64,000 bases of DNA, taken from Lepraria neglecta (lineage: Eukaryota > Ascomycota > Lecanoromycetes > Lecanorales > Stereocaulaceae). Positions 45,555 through 56,062 of this stretch are shown here, piece by piece (the first letter of the stretch is position 1; each line of letters begins with the position of its first letter). The stretch spans positions 1,929,501 to 1,993,500 of the forward strand of contig CM065646.1 in NCBI GenBank assembly GCA_033220425.1. Direction: 5' to 3'. A program made the position numbers and the translations under genes. The notes under the pieces were generated by a model, which saw only the letters and a program-made list of their open reading frames with translations, ran no database searches and was not told the DNA's origin.

Positions 45555-48500
45555 CTCAACAAAGACGCGTTGGGCGGCGGATTGTTAATTTCTTCTTCAA
45601 GCTTTGATCGAGATCTATTTGTAAGGTCTCCCCTTATAATTACCTGTACACTATTTAGTCAAAAAATGAAGCATGCAGTTTCAGCTTTACTGGATACGGG
45701 TGCTACGGGTTACTCGTTTATTGACGAAGAAGAAGCGCAATTTGTCTGTACTAAACTAGGGATTCAGCCCGTGCTACTCGCCAAACCTCGCCTACTGCGT
45801 GGCTATGATGGACAGCTGGCAGGAAGACCTATTACTTATGCAATCTACCCCTCTCTGGATATCGAGGGCTATATAGAAGTCACGGTGCCTATACTCATCA
45901 CCCGGTTAGGCAACCATAAGGTAATATTGGGCAAACCGTGGATGAATACGAACGGCATCCTTCTCGATATGAGACAGGACAAACTCATCTTTCCCTGCGA
46001 CCAACAGCCGCTCGCTAACCCGAAAGATCAGGAAGAAGTATTGCCAAAGACTATATATATCATCCCCGCCAAGAGGACAACACCGGTGACAATTCTCCAA
46101 CGCCCCCTTACAGCAAGTCCGCCCCCCCAACCTCCTGATATAGAAGCTCCGTTACCGCTACTAAAACCAATCAAAAAACCTACTCAGTTGGATATTGCCC
46201 CTATTAGCGCCGGTGCATTTTATTAATGGAGCGCAAACTGGGCGAAACGGAAGGGCGCCCGCTGCTTCTCACTAACGATATGTTAAATCGATAAGGCCAT
46301 TAAGGGATTAAACGCCGATGAGGCCATAGATCTCTATGAGATGTCCGCCCAAGCAAAAGAGGAGATTCGAAATAAGCTGCCAACAGAATACTACGACTTC
46401 CTCGACGTCTTCGATAAAACCCAGGCAGATAAGTTACCCCCTTATTAGTCCTATGACCATAAGATCGAGCTCGAGGTTAATAAACGTCCCCCGCATAGTC
46501 GAATCTATCCTATGTCGGGTGAGAAGCTCCAAAAGGTCAGGGAATACTTAGAGGAGAACCTGCAGAAGGGATTTATCAGTCCTAGTACAGCCCCTTATGC
46601 CTCACTAGTACTGTTCGTCCAGAAGCCAAACGGAAGCCTCAGGTTCTGCGTCGACTACCGAAAGCTTAACGCCATCACTCGAAGAAATCGTTACCCAATC
46701 CCCCTAATCGATAAGACCCTAGCGAGGGTAGTAGGATGCAAGTATATCACCAAGCTGGATATTATTGCAGCGTTTAACAAGCTCCGGATACACCCCGATA
46801 GTGAGGAATATACGATATTTGTTACATCGCTAGGCGCTTACAAATATCACGTCTTGCCCTTTGGATTGACTAATGGTCCGTCAAATTACCAGCACTACAT
46901 GAACGATATTCTTTTCGACTTCATCAATAAATTTTGCCAAGCATACCTCGATGATATTCTTATATACAGCAAAACCAAGAAGGATCACGTCAATCACGTC
47001 CGGCTAGTGCTAGCAAAGCTTCGCCAAGCGGGCCTACAGGTCGATATTCAGAAGTGCGAATTCTACGTCCAGGAGACAGCGTTTCTAGGAGTGATATTAT
47101 CCACCGAAGGATTACGAATAGACCCAAAGAAGATCCAGGCGGTCACTGATTGGCCAATTCCTACTACGCTAAAGCAAGTGCAAGGATTCATTGGATTCTG
47201 CAATTTCTACCGTCGGTTTATTAAGGACTTCTCCAAAATTGTCCGTCCGATGATGAGTCTCACCCATAAGGATACCGTATTTAACTGGTCACCTGACTGT
47301 CAGTCCTCGTTCGACAAGCTAAAAGACAAAATTACCTCAGCCCCGATACTGCGACATTTCGACCGCAGTAAGAAGGCAGTCCTAGAAACGGATTCGTCTG
47401 ATTACGTCAATGGCGGCGTGCTATCCCAGGAAGATGAATAAGGCGTCCTATATCCAGTCGCTTTTTATAGTAAAAACATGCTGCCAGCGGAATACAATTA
47501 TAAGATCTATAATAAAGAACTGCTTGCTATTATCCGATGTTTCGAGCACTGGCGCCCCGAGCTAGAATCTACTGATATTCTAGTAGAGATGATCACCGAC
47601 TATAAGGGTCTTGAGTACTTTATGAGCACTAAGGAGCTATCCCGCCGTCAAGCCCGCTGGTCAGAGAAGCTGGCTGAGTATAACTTCAAAATCAGATACC
47701 GCCCTGGAAGGAAGAATGAACGCGCTGACGCACTGACGAGAATGCCGGGGTCTACACCGGAAAGTCAAGACGACGAGCGTGTCAAATATCAGCAGCAGAC
47801 GATCCTAACGCCCGACCGCCTAGTTATCGCTGAGATAGACAATGATACCGAGAAGTCGATTCACTAGAAGGTGCTGGATACAAATAGATCAGACGAAAAC
47901 TGCTCCAGCTACCGTAAGGCGATTCAGGAGAAGCGAACCGGTTGCCCTGGGATATCGCTACAGAATTGTTCCGTCAAGGATGGTGTTCTATATAAGCAAG
48001 ATGTCCTATAGGTCCCTAACGATGAACGACTGCTGGCGGAGTTAATTGGAGAGGCTCATAATCCTCCGGCGTCTGGACACCCTGGAATCAACCGAACAGT
48101 CGACTTACTAAGACGTTACTACTACTGGCCTGGCATGCAGAAGGAAGTCCTCCGATTCGTTAGAAATTGTCATACATGCCAGCGATCCAAAGCACCTAGG
48201 GATAAATATAATGGCTTGCTACATCCACTACCAATACCAGACGAAAGGTGGCGAGATATTTCTGTTGATTTTGTTACTGGATTACCTGAGGTAGACGGTC
48301 GGAACGCTATCCTGACAGTTGTCGACCGATTGTCAAAAGAACGTCACTATATCGCCTGCACTGCGTCTGACGAAGGAACGTCTGCTAAATCTACTGCTGA
48401 ATTGCTAATTGAGGGTGTATTCCGGCTACATGGCCTGCCGAATACCATAGTGTCAGACAGAGGGCCGCAATTCACGTCGGATATTTGGAAATCGTTCTGC

Positions 48501-49400
48501 AAAAGGCTGAATATCACTAGCAAGTTATCAACAGCTTTCCACCCCGAGACAGACAGTCAGACGGAACGAGCTAATCAAGACGTTGAACGCCAATTACGCA
48601 CCTACTGCTCGTATATGCAAGATGACTGGCTGCGGTGGCTACCAATGGCCGAATTCGCTGATAATAACGCTACCTCCGCTGCGACAGGGCTAACACCATT
48701 CTTTGCTAATAAAGGTTTCCACCCCCGCATGAGTTTTGGACCCGATCCCACTACATATGATTCTACACGCGTTAGACTGCAGGCCGCCAAGGCGGAGGAT
48801 ATTACTGGAACGATGTCAAGAATTCTGGAATATATGAGAACCGGCGCTGAGACCGCTAGCAAGCGGATAGCAGAGCATACAAATAAGACAAGGAAAGACG
48901 TCATCTACAGGGCCGGCGATTTGGTATTTCTATCAAGTCGAAATATCAAAACGGTTAGACCGTCAAAGAAACTGGATGACAAGATGCTGGGCCCGTTCAA
49001 AGTGATCGGACGAAAGGGACATTCTTACGAGCTGCAGCTACCATCGACGATGAAGATTCATAACGTCTTCCACCCTAGTCTGCTACGGAAGGCGGCGGAG
49101 GACCCGCTGCTGGGACAGAAGACAGCGCCGCCGCAGCCAATCATAGTCGATGGGACCGATCAGTATGAGGTGGACGATATCTTGGATGCCAAGCTGATCC
49201 GCGGACGTCTTAAATACCGTGTCAAATGGCGAGGCTATAAGGACAGGGACTTGGAGTAGTATAATGCAGACGATGGCGAATTCGACAGCGCCGCTGACGT
49301 AGTCGCTGAATTTCATAAGAGGAATCCATGGAAACCGGGTCCTGTTACCGCTACCACCACCGCCGCGCACCTTCTCCGGTCCAATGGGAACGCTGAATAG
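45555..49400 (+). pseudogene. Pol polyprotein of the young chromovirus (protease, RT, RNase H, integrase, chromodomain), seven in-frame stops
   Basis: One uninterrupted reading register from about 45555 to TAG 49398, different from gag. Domains in order: aspartic protease with LLDTGATGYSF (active site near 45693); RT with FCVDYRKLNAI and intact YLDDILIYS (46944-46955); RNase H from AVLETDSSDY (about 47382) to NERADALTRMP; integrase HHCC zinc finger HPGIN...CHTCQRSK (about 48076-48189); DDE core with ISVDFVTGLP, NTIVSDRGPQFTS and DSQTERANQ; and a C-terminal chromodomain QYEVDDILDAKLIRGRLKYR (about 49162). Internal stops: TAA 46224, TAA 46284, TAG 46446, TAA 47439, TAG 47865, TAG 48009, TAG 49257. 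Six are one C-to-T from Gln; the last fits Trp (TGG) before YNADDGEF. Catalytic residues are preserved. Confidence 0.85.
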
Positions 49401-49456
49401 GAGAAATACTACATTTGCTAGCGCCGTGGACGTCGCTTGCTAAAAAGGGGGGGTAA

Positions 49457-49652
49457 TGTTACGTGCATGTATGCACTAACAGGACTTGCTACTATGGAGA
49501 CATCGCTACCGTCAGTAGCAGCTGTACATCTCAGCATGACTGCGTGCATCTCAGTCCGCTCAGCGGCTTGGCGGCTTGGCAGGGGTAGCAACACCAAAAT
49601 TCCTGCAGGTGTACATCTCTTCTTCTTTAGTTTAGTTGCTGGCCACGTGACA
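49457..49652 (+). repeat. 3' LTR of the young chromovirus (196 bp)
   Basis: Preceded by the polypurine tract at 49442-49453 and followed by the TSD TTGCG. Lacks the 36-base segment of the 5' LTR. Confidence 0.92.
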
Positions 49653-49657
49653 TTGCG

Positions 49658-50170
49658 CATCAAGAATTTTTAGAATCGGCCCATTTGCGCAATAGTTATG
49701 AGCAAAAGAAGCGTTTTCGCCATGTTTTGCTGGCAGCGCGAGCTCGGTGGCAAATGCCAAGCATTGAGCTTGGCGCCCCCAGACCAACATCAAAGGTTGA
49801 ATGCGCACCGCAACTTCTTCGCAGTAATGCCCCGCGCCACATACGTCATATGAGATCGAGATAATCTCATCAGTTTTGGAACCAAGCATGCGCTTTCCAA
49901 CACCGTCAAAATTTTCAAAATCGGTCTATTTGCGCAAAACTTATAAGCAAAAGAAGCGGTTTCGCTATGTTTTGCGGGCAGCGCAAAGCTTGGTGGCAAA
50001 TGCCAAGCATTGAGCTTGGCGCCCCCGGACCTAGAACATCAAAAGTTGAATGCGCACCGCAACTTCTTCGCAGCGATACCCCGCGCCACATACGTCATAT
50101 AATATCGAGATGATTTCATAAGTTCTGGAACCAAGCATGCGCTTTCCAACGCCGTTCGAATTTTAAAATT
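49658..50170 (-). repeat. ~247-bp subterminal repeat units, right arm outer part
   Basis: Two units in inverted orientation relative to 34020-34720, with AAGCATGCGCTTTCC, CCCCGCGCCACATACGTCAT and GCGCACCGCAACTTCTTCGC motifs. Followed by CCCCCGCAGCC-type short repeats (50230-50270) and two telomere-like TTAGGG copies (50305-50316). Confidence 0.85.
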
Positions 50171-50469
50171 TGGCTAAGATTTAGCTAAGGAAAGCTCAAA
50201 AAACATATTTTTGCCTCCGGAGTAACCTAAAGCTACCCCCGCAGCCACCCCCGCAGCCGCCCCCGAAGCACTAATATACTAAATCCTTAATAACTTTTAA
50301 TACATTAGGGTTAGGGCTTAACTTTATATATATAAAATATACTATAAATACAGGGCTTTCTAATTTCACTTCAATTTTCTAAATAGAGTATAAAATAAGC
50401 GAGATATAGCCGTTTTACGGTAATCTTCTGTGAAGATTACGGGCACTCACTTGTATTAATATAATAACT

Positions 50470-51600
50470 AATACTATGGAATTTAGGAAAGTTGAAAGTT
50501 TGCTCGCCCGTTTTCTTATTGACTGGCCTATATTTTCGAAATATCTCCTTAAGTAGATCAATCCTTTCCAATACTATATTTATATATTCCAGTATCGCTT
50601 CGTTATAGGATTAGTATCTTATAAGTATAATAAAGTCAACGATAGCTCGTCCCGTATATAGTATATCTAGGTTTTTTTCGGACAATAGAGGAGCGAAGAC
50701 AGGTATTATAATCTGTAATATCTCTTTACTCTCCTCTCCTATCTATTAGCTTAGCTTACTAAACTCCCGAAATCGCCTCAGCTTAGTAAATTTGGGTATA
50801 GCTCGAAACCCGGCGTCAATTAAGGCTTATACCTCAAGCTTTGTTTATCCCTCTCCGATATACTCCCTAAGCTAGTCCAGGAGGTAGTTCAATAGCCCTT
50901 TAACCATTAATTAGTGTAATATATCAAACGTCTATAGTTAGTAGACGTTAACTGCGAAGTAGCCGTCTATAAAGTTAGGCCGGTTATATACTATCATATC
51001 TAGTAATACCCTAGGTATATTCTTATCGTACGTTTTTTGCATCTGTAACTACTCTATAGTCTATTCAGGTATTCGCTTTAGATATAGTTTTTTAGGATAT
51101 AGTCGTTCCCGTTCATTTAGCGGTACTAAGTAGACCGGATAGTATTTGCCGCTCTTAATCGAGGTTATTAAAACTTGTTCCTCGTAGTCGCCTAGTATAG
51201 ACACGAGTATTAGATAGTATCGTCGTATTTATCCGTCTACGTATATAATAAGGATCCCCTTCGGTACCAGCTCCTTAAGTACTTTAAAAGAACATTATTA
51301 GTATATTAAGTAAGATCCGTATTTCGGCCGGCTTACCCTCGACTATAAGCCCTATAGCGTAGTAATATACCTCGGCTTTCATACTGTTATAGACTAATAG
51401 TACCAGTCCAAGCAATATTATCCCCGGCCGAACCTATACCCGCCGAATACCTCGATCGAGGTTGCTGATAGTAATATAGACTGGCTACGCCTATTGATCT
51501 CCGTGTATCTGTAACAAATAGGTCTTGTCTAACGATATTATAACCGGTACTACTATTGAGCCATTAGGGAGCTTATCTTGTATCTCCTACTACTAGCGGG
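50470..51600 (-). pseudogene. Plavaka-like transposase relic, RIP-mutated
   Basis: The minus strand gives, through many TAG/TAA stops, PNGSIVVPVIISLDKTYLLQ, VYITISNLDREV, YPVYLVPLNERERLYPKKLY, NIPRVLLDMIVYNRPNFIDG, VKGLLNYLLD, DAGFRAIPKFTKLRRFREFS and IIIPVFAPLLSEKNLDILYT. SLDKT followed by a VYITIGNL-type block, then LLDMIVHNRPNFIDGYFAVN-like text, recalls the Plavaka-type cut-and-paste transposases common in fungi. I assign the family from memory of such motifs and am only moderately sure. Stops lie at Gln/Trp-compatible positions. No element ends found. Confidence 0.45.
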
Positions 51601-53199
51601 CTGTGTATATCTTACTAACAATCAGACCCCCGTCGAGGTTTCGCTAGCGTATTGGTATATAGTTAATACTCGAATTAAAAGGTTTATATCCGATAAGAGT
51701 TCGTATTATACCTATTATATCGAAGTAGAGTATATAATATATTCTAGTCGTCTCGTCCGGTTGAATCGATAGGATACTAAACGCTTACCGAGACTATCTA
51801 CTAGCAGCAGCAGAATGCTTTATAGTATATAGCTTAGCTTTTAGTTATAGAGCGCTGTTAAAGCTGCAGGGTCCGTGGAAAGGTTATAATCGAGTATCTT
51901 TAAAGAAATTATCTATTATACCGCTAGATAGTCGGGCGTTATATATCTATAAAGCTAGGGCATAATCAGCTTCTAAATAGAAAGGGTGCCAGTCCGGGTT
52001 CGACTTGGGTATTAACTCGGATATCAACTCAGACAGGGGTATAGACAACGACTCGGCTAGGGTTATATCCTCTTCCTCTAAAGGCCTCCCGGCACCTCGC
52101 TCCTATAGGTAGTACTCTACAGAGCTAACGGTCAAGGTAGAGATAGTGTCTATAGCACTTGACGCCGTTATCGACTTCGATTAATCGAGTACTATATCTA
52201 GCTTATCTTGCTAGTGCCAGATCTTGTTAGTAGAGTCGGTGAGTTCAAGTAATCGGCCTAGAGCATCGTTATCCATTAAAATAGTCAGGTCCTCCTAGGG
52301 GACTCATCTACCTTCGCCCTTACGGGGACTATCGCTAATCACGTCGACCTCGTCTCTTTAGCGTTTATGAATAGAGCCCTTAACTTCATCTTCGTCGAGG
52401 CGTACCTATCTCCTACGCGTCCAATTAGGGTCCCGGCCCTTATAGCGTAGTAGATGCCTAGTTAGGCCGCTTCCGCTACTGCACTACTTCTGGTAACGTT
52501 TACACTATCAATCCATCTGGCTCAGGCGTAATATAGAGGTGTTATTATCGAGATCAACGCGTCTAGGCAGGTATTAGTAAATATATTCGCTACTAGATCC
52601 TTCAAGCTAACCCGCTATAGGTTAGGATAAATCTATCGCCTTATATAGCCTGTTTTTAACCGTTACTATTAATTAAATTACAATATACGTATAGTAGAGT
52701 ATCGTCCTGTAGAAGGCGTTAATTAATAGATGATTTAAGGGGATTTTCTTTCTATACGATATATTTAATAAACGCCCCGGTTACTTGTCTCATTAGGAAA
52801 TATAATTAGTTACAAACCTTACGGTACATACCCTTATTACTAAAATATACGTCTAAGTTAAACTTGGATTATTTTTATAATAGAGTACTTGATTAAGACT
52901 TATATTTCGAAGAATAGAAGAAGAAATCTAATTAATCTTTGCGAGTAGATAATAAGTTTTAACACTCTATCTTTACTAGACATTAGGTATTAAGTATAAA
53001 GCTAGATACAGTACGTTTGAAATTAGCTATTCGCTTTCTACGTACTATATATATATAAGTTCCGCTTTTAATTAATATCTTTATCTATTATATTAAAGCT
53101 TACTGCTTTCAATCTTTCGACGGCTAAACTTACCTACTTATAACTACTCCGACATACTATTCTACAGAGAAGGGTCTATATCGCCTAATTACATTAAGT
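51601..53199. other. RIP-mutated AT-rich DNA, no gene
   Basis: Dense TA dinucleotides and short frames only. Probably the rest of the Plavaka-like element and older debris; no ends, repeats or motifs I can name. Confidence 0.5.
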
Positions 53200-55559
53200 A
53201 TTAAACTATTTCGTAACGTATTTACTTTACTGGCATTATATTTACTAACTACTAACTAATCGCTATTATGAATGAAAACCCGGTATAGACCCTACTAGTT
53301 ATATTACCCGCTTTATCCCTCTAACTCAGCGAAGAATCCTTAACTTCTCCCTATTTTATTCGTCCTATTATTATTCTTCTTATTATAGATATATTAGAAT
53401 TATCTATAATATTATCTAATATAGCCGGTCCTTCTCTAATCGACCCTTAGGTCGATATAACGCTAGAGCCTACGCCAACCGAGGCCAATTTCTATACGCT
53501 TATTGGCAGTCCAAAGTCTAGTAATCCGCCTGGAATCCTATAGAACCTCCCTAATGTCTATAGAGGCTTACGGTATAGTAATAGCTTGTTTAATACCCTC
53601 CGTCAAGTACTTGAAGACTACCTATAGGGTACCGCTATTTAGGGCGAAAATCTTCGAGGTTCTAGCTAGGACTTCACCAAGGTCCTTAACTCCGTTACTA
53701 CTAACTTTATTCTACCTAACTATATACTACCTTTTAGAGACGAAGTAATATATATATTCGTAAGACTACTTAATAAAGTACCTAGAGTAGCTAACCGATA
53801 TACTAGTAAACGACCCTTAGAGGAGTCTTATAACTCGTTTAGTTCAAAAAAGCCTAGATATAATAATACCTATACTAAGTAACCCGATTATACTAGACCA
53901 TTCTTCGCACCAGCTCTAGCCCTAGATAATACCTACCCGCCTTATATTATCCTTAGAATCGGTTACACGCGCGATAATAAATTCCATCTTGTCTAACTAC
54001 GGTATATTATACGTAATACTTCGCTTACTAACGCTAACTAGCTCTAGGACCAACTCAGTTATAATACTCTGATCCAGTTCCTAGAAACTAAGAAATTCTG
54101 GACCGCCGAAGATAATACCCGGGGGAGCACCCTTATCTATATATCTAATAGGATTATAGAGGTAACTACAAACAAAGATCTATAAAATGCTATCCGCGAT
54201 ATGTATTCATATAGTTACCGGCGCTACGAGCTTTATATCGTGCGAGGGGTACTCTATTAGTTATACCACGTCAATTAATAGTTAGGATATTAACTAATAG
54301 GTGTAATAATATCTATCGAGGGCAATACGGCCTATCTAAATTAACCTTACCGAGGTAGTTTTACCCTCTCCTACCGCTTAAAATATTCTTCTCTTACGGC
54401 AGGACCTAAAGGGAAAACCCCTAACACACAGGATCCTCTAGGCAAAGACTCTACTACCTCTTCTACTAAACCCTCTACCCTAAAGCCTTTTATTAATCCT
54501 TCCCTTCTTACTAATAAGTATACTAGTCTATCTACCGGGAATCTAAAGGAGCCTATAGATATTAGCTCTAGCTCGGATAGTAGTAGCGGTATAAATAATA
54601 AGGAAGAGAATAATAGAAAGGAAGGGGATTTAATAGATAAGGACGAGTAGAAGGCGTTATAGATTAATAAGGCCTATATAGGCAGGACTCTAGGGTTATA
54701 TAATATCGAGATGGGTAGGGTAGTAGTAGCTAGAGTAGCTATAAAAGATATAGAGGCGTTAGAACAGGAGGATCGCGATAGGATATAAGTACTTTAGCCT
54801 CTACCTTACTATTTACTTACTACTAAATACTACTCTAGCGTTAATATAACCAAGGTAGAGGACTGTCCGTAATAGTCTCAGAAAACGTAGTAGTATATAG
54901 AGTTATTGTTCTAACTATAGAAGGGAAACTAGTCTATTAAGAATATACGAACCCTCTATAGGTTATTATCTATTATAGCCCCTAACGGCAAGATGAAAAA
55001 GATTATACTATATATTTATTAACTCTACTGCGCTGCTTGGATACGCCGGCGTACTTACTAGCAGGGGGGGGGTATTAATAGGGATGATCCCGGCTTTAGC
55101 AAGATTCGTATCTATTCCTAGCTTTTAATAAAACCTGCTATTAACTCGGATAATACTGATATCCGACTCGAACTAGACTCTAACGATTTTTATTATATAT
55201 ATCCTTAAGTATTAACTCTCCTTATAATAGCGCGAGGTTTTCGAAATATATAAGTAGGATTATAAAAATCTCGAATAGTTTAAAGTGTTAATCTATTATA
55301 CTAAGTATCTCCTACCCTCGAAATTAAAGGTATAGAGCGGTAATAATATATATCCCTCTGCTAATAAATAGGATATCGATTATCCGTATATCGAGAAAAG
55401 TGCCGCCTATTTAACTAGCGCACTAAAGTAAGGTATTATTCTTATTATTATACTAGCGAAAGTAATAGGTAACTAGTTATAAGAGTAGACGAAGATAATT
55501 AATACTTAATATCTAATATTGAAGCTATAGTACTTCTATACCTATACAGGCAAAATATA
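53200..55559 (+). repeat. Unclassified RIP-mutated repeat, copy 1 (left part)
   Basis: Plus-strand frames of protein-like composition run through many stops. The stretch about 54700-55090 (with GGTAGGGTAGTAGTAGCTAG and AACCAAGGTAGAGGACTGTCC) recurs at about 60760-61110 in the same orientation. Other shared pieces are GAAGACTCTACTACCTCT (54448 and 59716). No reverse transcriptase or transposase signature seen. Confidence 0.55.
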
Positions 55560-56057
55560 TGTTGAATTATAAGCTCACATAGCTTTATCTGGTGACAAAG
55601 TGCTGGCACATATGAGAGCTGGCTGTTCAACACAGTCCTGAGAGGCAGGAATGATGAGTTGGAAAAGTTTGGATGTCTCGGATGGTTCCAAGGCATTTTT
55701 GCAATGAGCCTGTTTTCATGCTTTCTGCGATGCGACTGTTTCATGCTTTTCATGCGATAAGTCTTGTATCATGTTTCATGCGATACGCCTTGTATCATGC
55801 TTCATGCGATACGCCTTGTATCATGTTTTATGCGATACGCCTTGTATCATGTTTTATGCGATGGCTTGGCTATGGGGCATATATAGACAGTCCTGCACCA
55901 AGGAGAACTCAGCAAGTCAAATATTCATCTCAACCAATTGACATCGGATATTCTACAAGTTACTTCGCTCTGACAGATCGATCATAGTACCTTTACCCTT
56001 CCAATCGCCTTTCTAGCTCTGCTTAGTCAGCATACCCCAAGGTGGCCTGCGCTAACA
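55560..56057 (+). mobile_element. Solo LTR of the minisatellite-bearing family (498 bp), TSD ATATA
   Basis: TGTTGAATTATAAGCTCA to GCGCTAACA, flanked by ATATA on both sides (55555-55559, 56058-56062). Instead of the 34-bp array, its centre carries about four copies of a ~26-bp unit (GCGATACGCCTTGTATCATG plus TTTTAT, about 55751-55862). It is GC-balanced and lies in RIP-mutated DNA. The ORF-like stretches here are repeat read-through. Confidence 0.88.
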
Positions 56058-56062
56058 ATATA

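Larger units (their letters stand above)
43650..49652 (+). mobile_element. Young complete Ty3/gypsy chromovirus (6,003 bp), TSD TTGCG
   Basis: LTRs run from TGTTACGTGCATG to CACGTGACA; the 5' LTR is 43650-43881 (232 bp) and the 3' LTR 49457-49652 (196 bp). They appear identical except for a 36-base stretch present only in the 5' copy (starting ATTCTAGTCGAATATC, about 43827). TTGCG flanks both sides (43645-43649 and 49653-49657). A polypurine tract AAAAAGGGGGGG lies at 49442-49453. Gag and pol are in different frames. No indels break the frames; nine in-frame stop codons do. It interrupts a ~247-bp repeat unit, giving a clean empty site by comparison with 34490-34510. Confidence 0.93.
33089..50453. 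mobile_element. Composite TIR transposon (17.4 kb with insertions), TSD TA
   Basis: The left end CAAGTGAGTGCCCGTAATC (33089) is repeated inverted at the right end (to 50453). The match continues about 110 bases, to 33200 and 50342 respectively, and includes the self-complementary GTAATCTTCACAGAAGATTAC-type hairpin. Both ends are flanked by TA. Inside each TIR lie copies of a ~247-bp unit in opposite orientations (34020-34720 plus; 49658-50170 and 43424-43644 minus). Two complete LTR retrotransposons and one LTR fragment account for most of the length. The remaining unique interior (34721-35471 and 42076-43423) is AT-rich, RIP-mutated and unidentified. That the pair is one element and not two neighbouring copies is inference. 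Confidence 0.55.

Noticed and set aside
44191-49400. Alternative genetic code with TAA/TAG read as Gln
   Set aside because: Most stops in the young retrotransposon stand at Gln positions, but host genes in the window end normally at such codons, and older elements show the same C-to-T pattern at Trp and other codons. RIP-type mutation is simpler.
50305-50316. Telomere or chromosome end
   Set aside because: Only two TTAGGG copies, with transposon DNA continuing on both sides.
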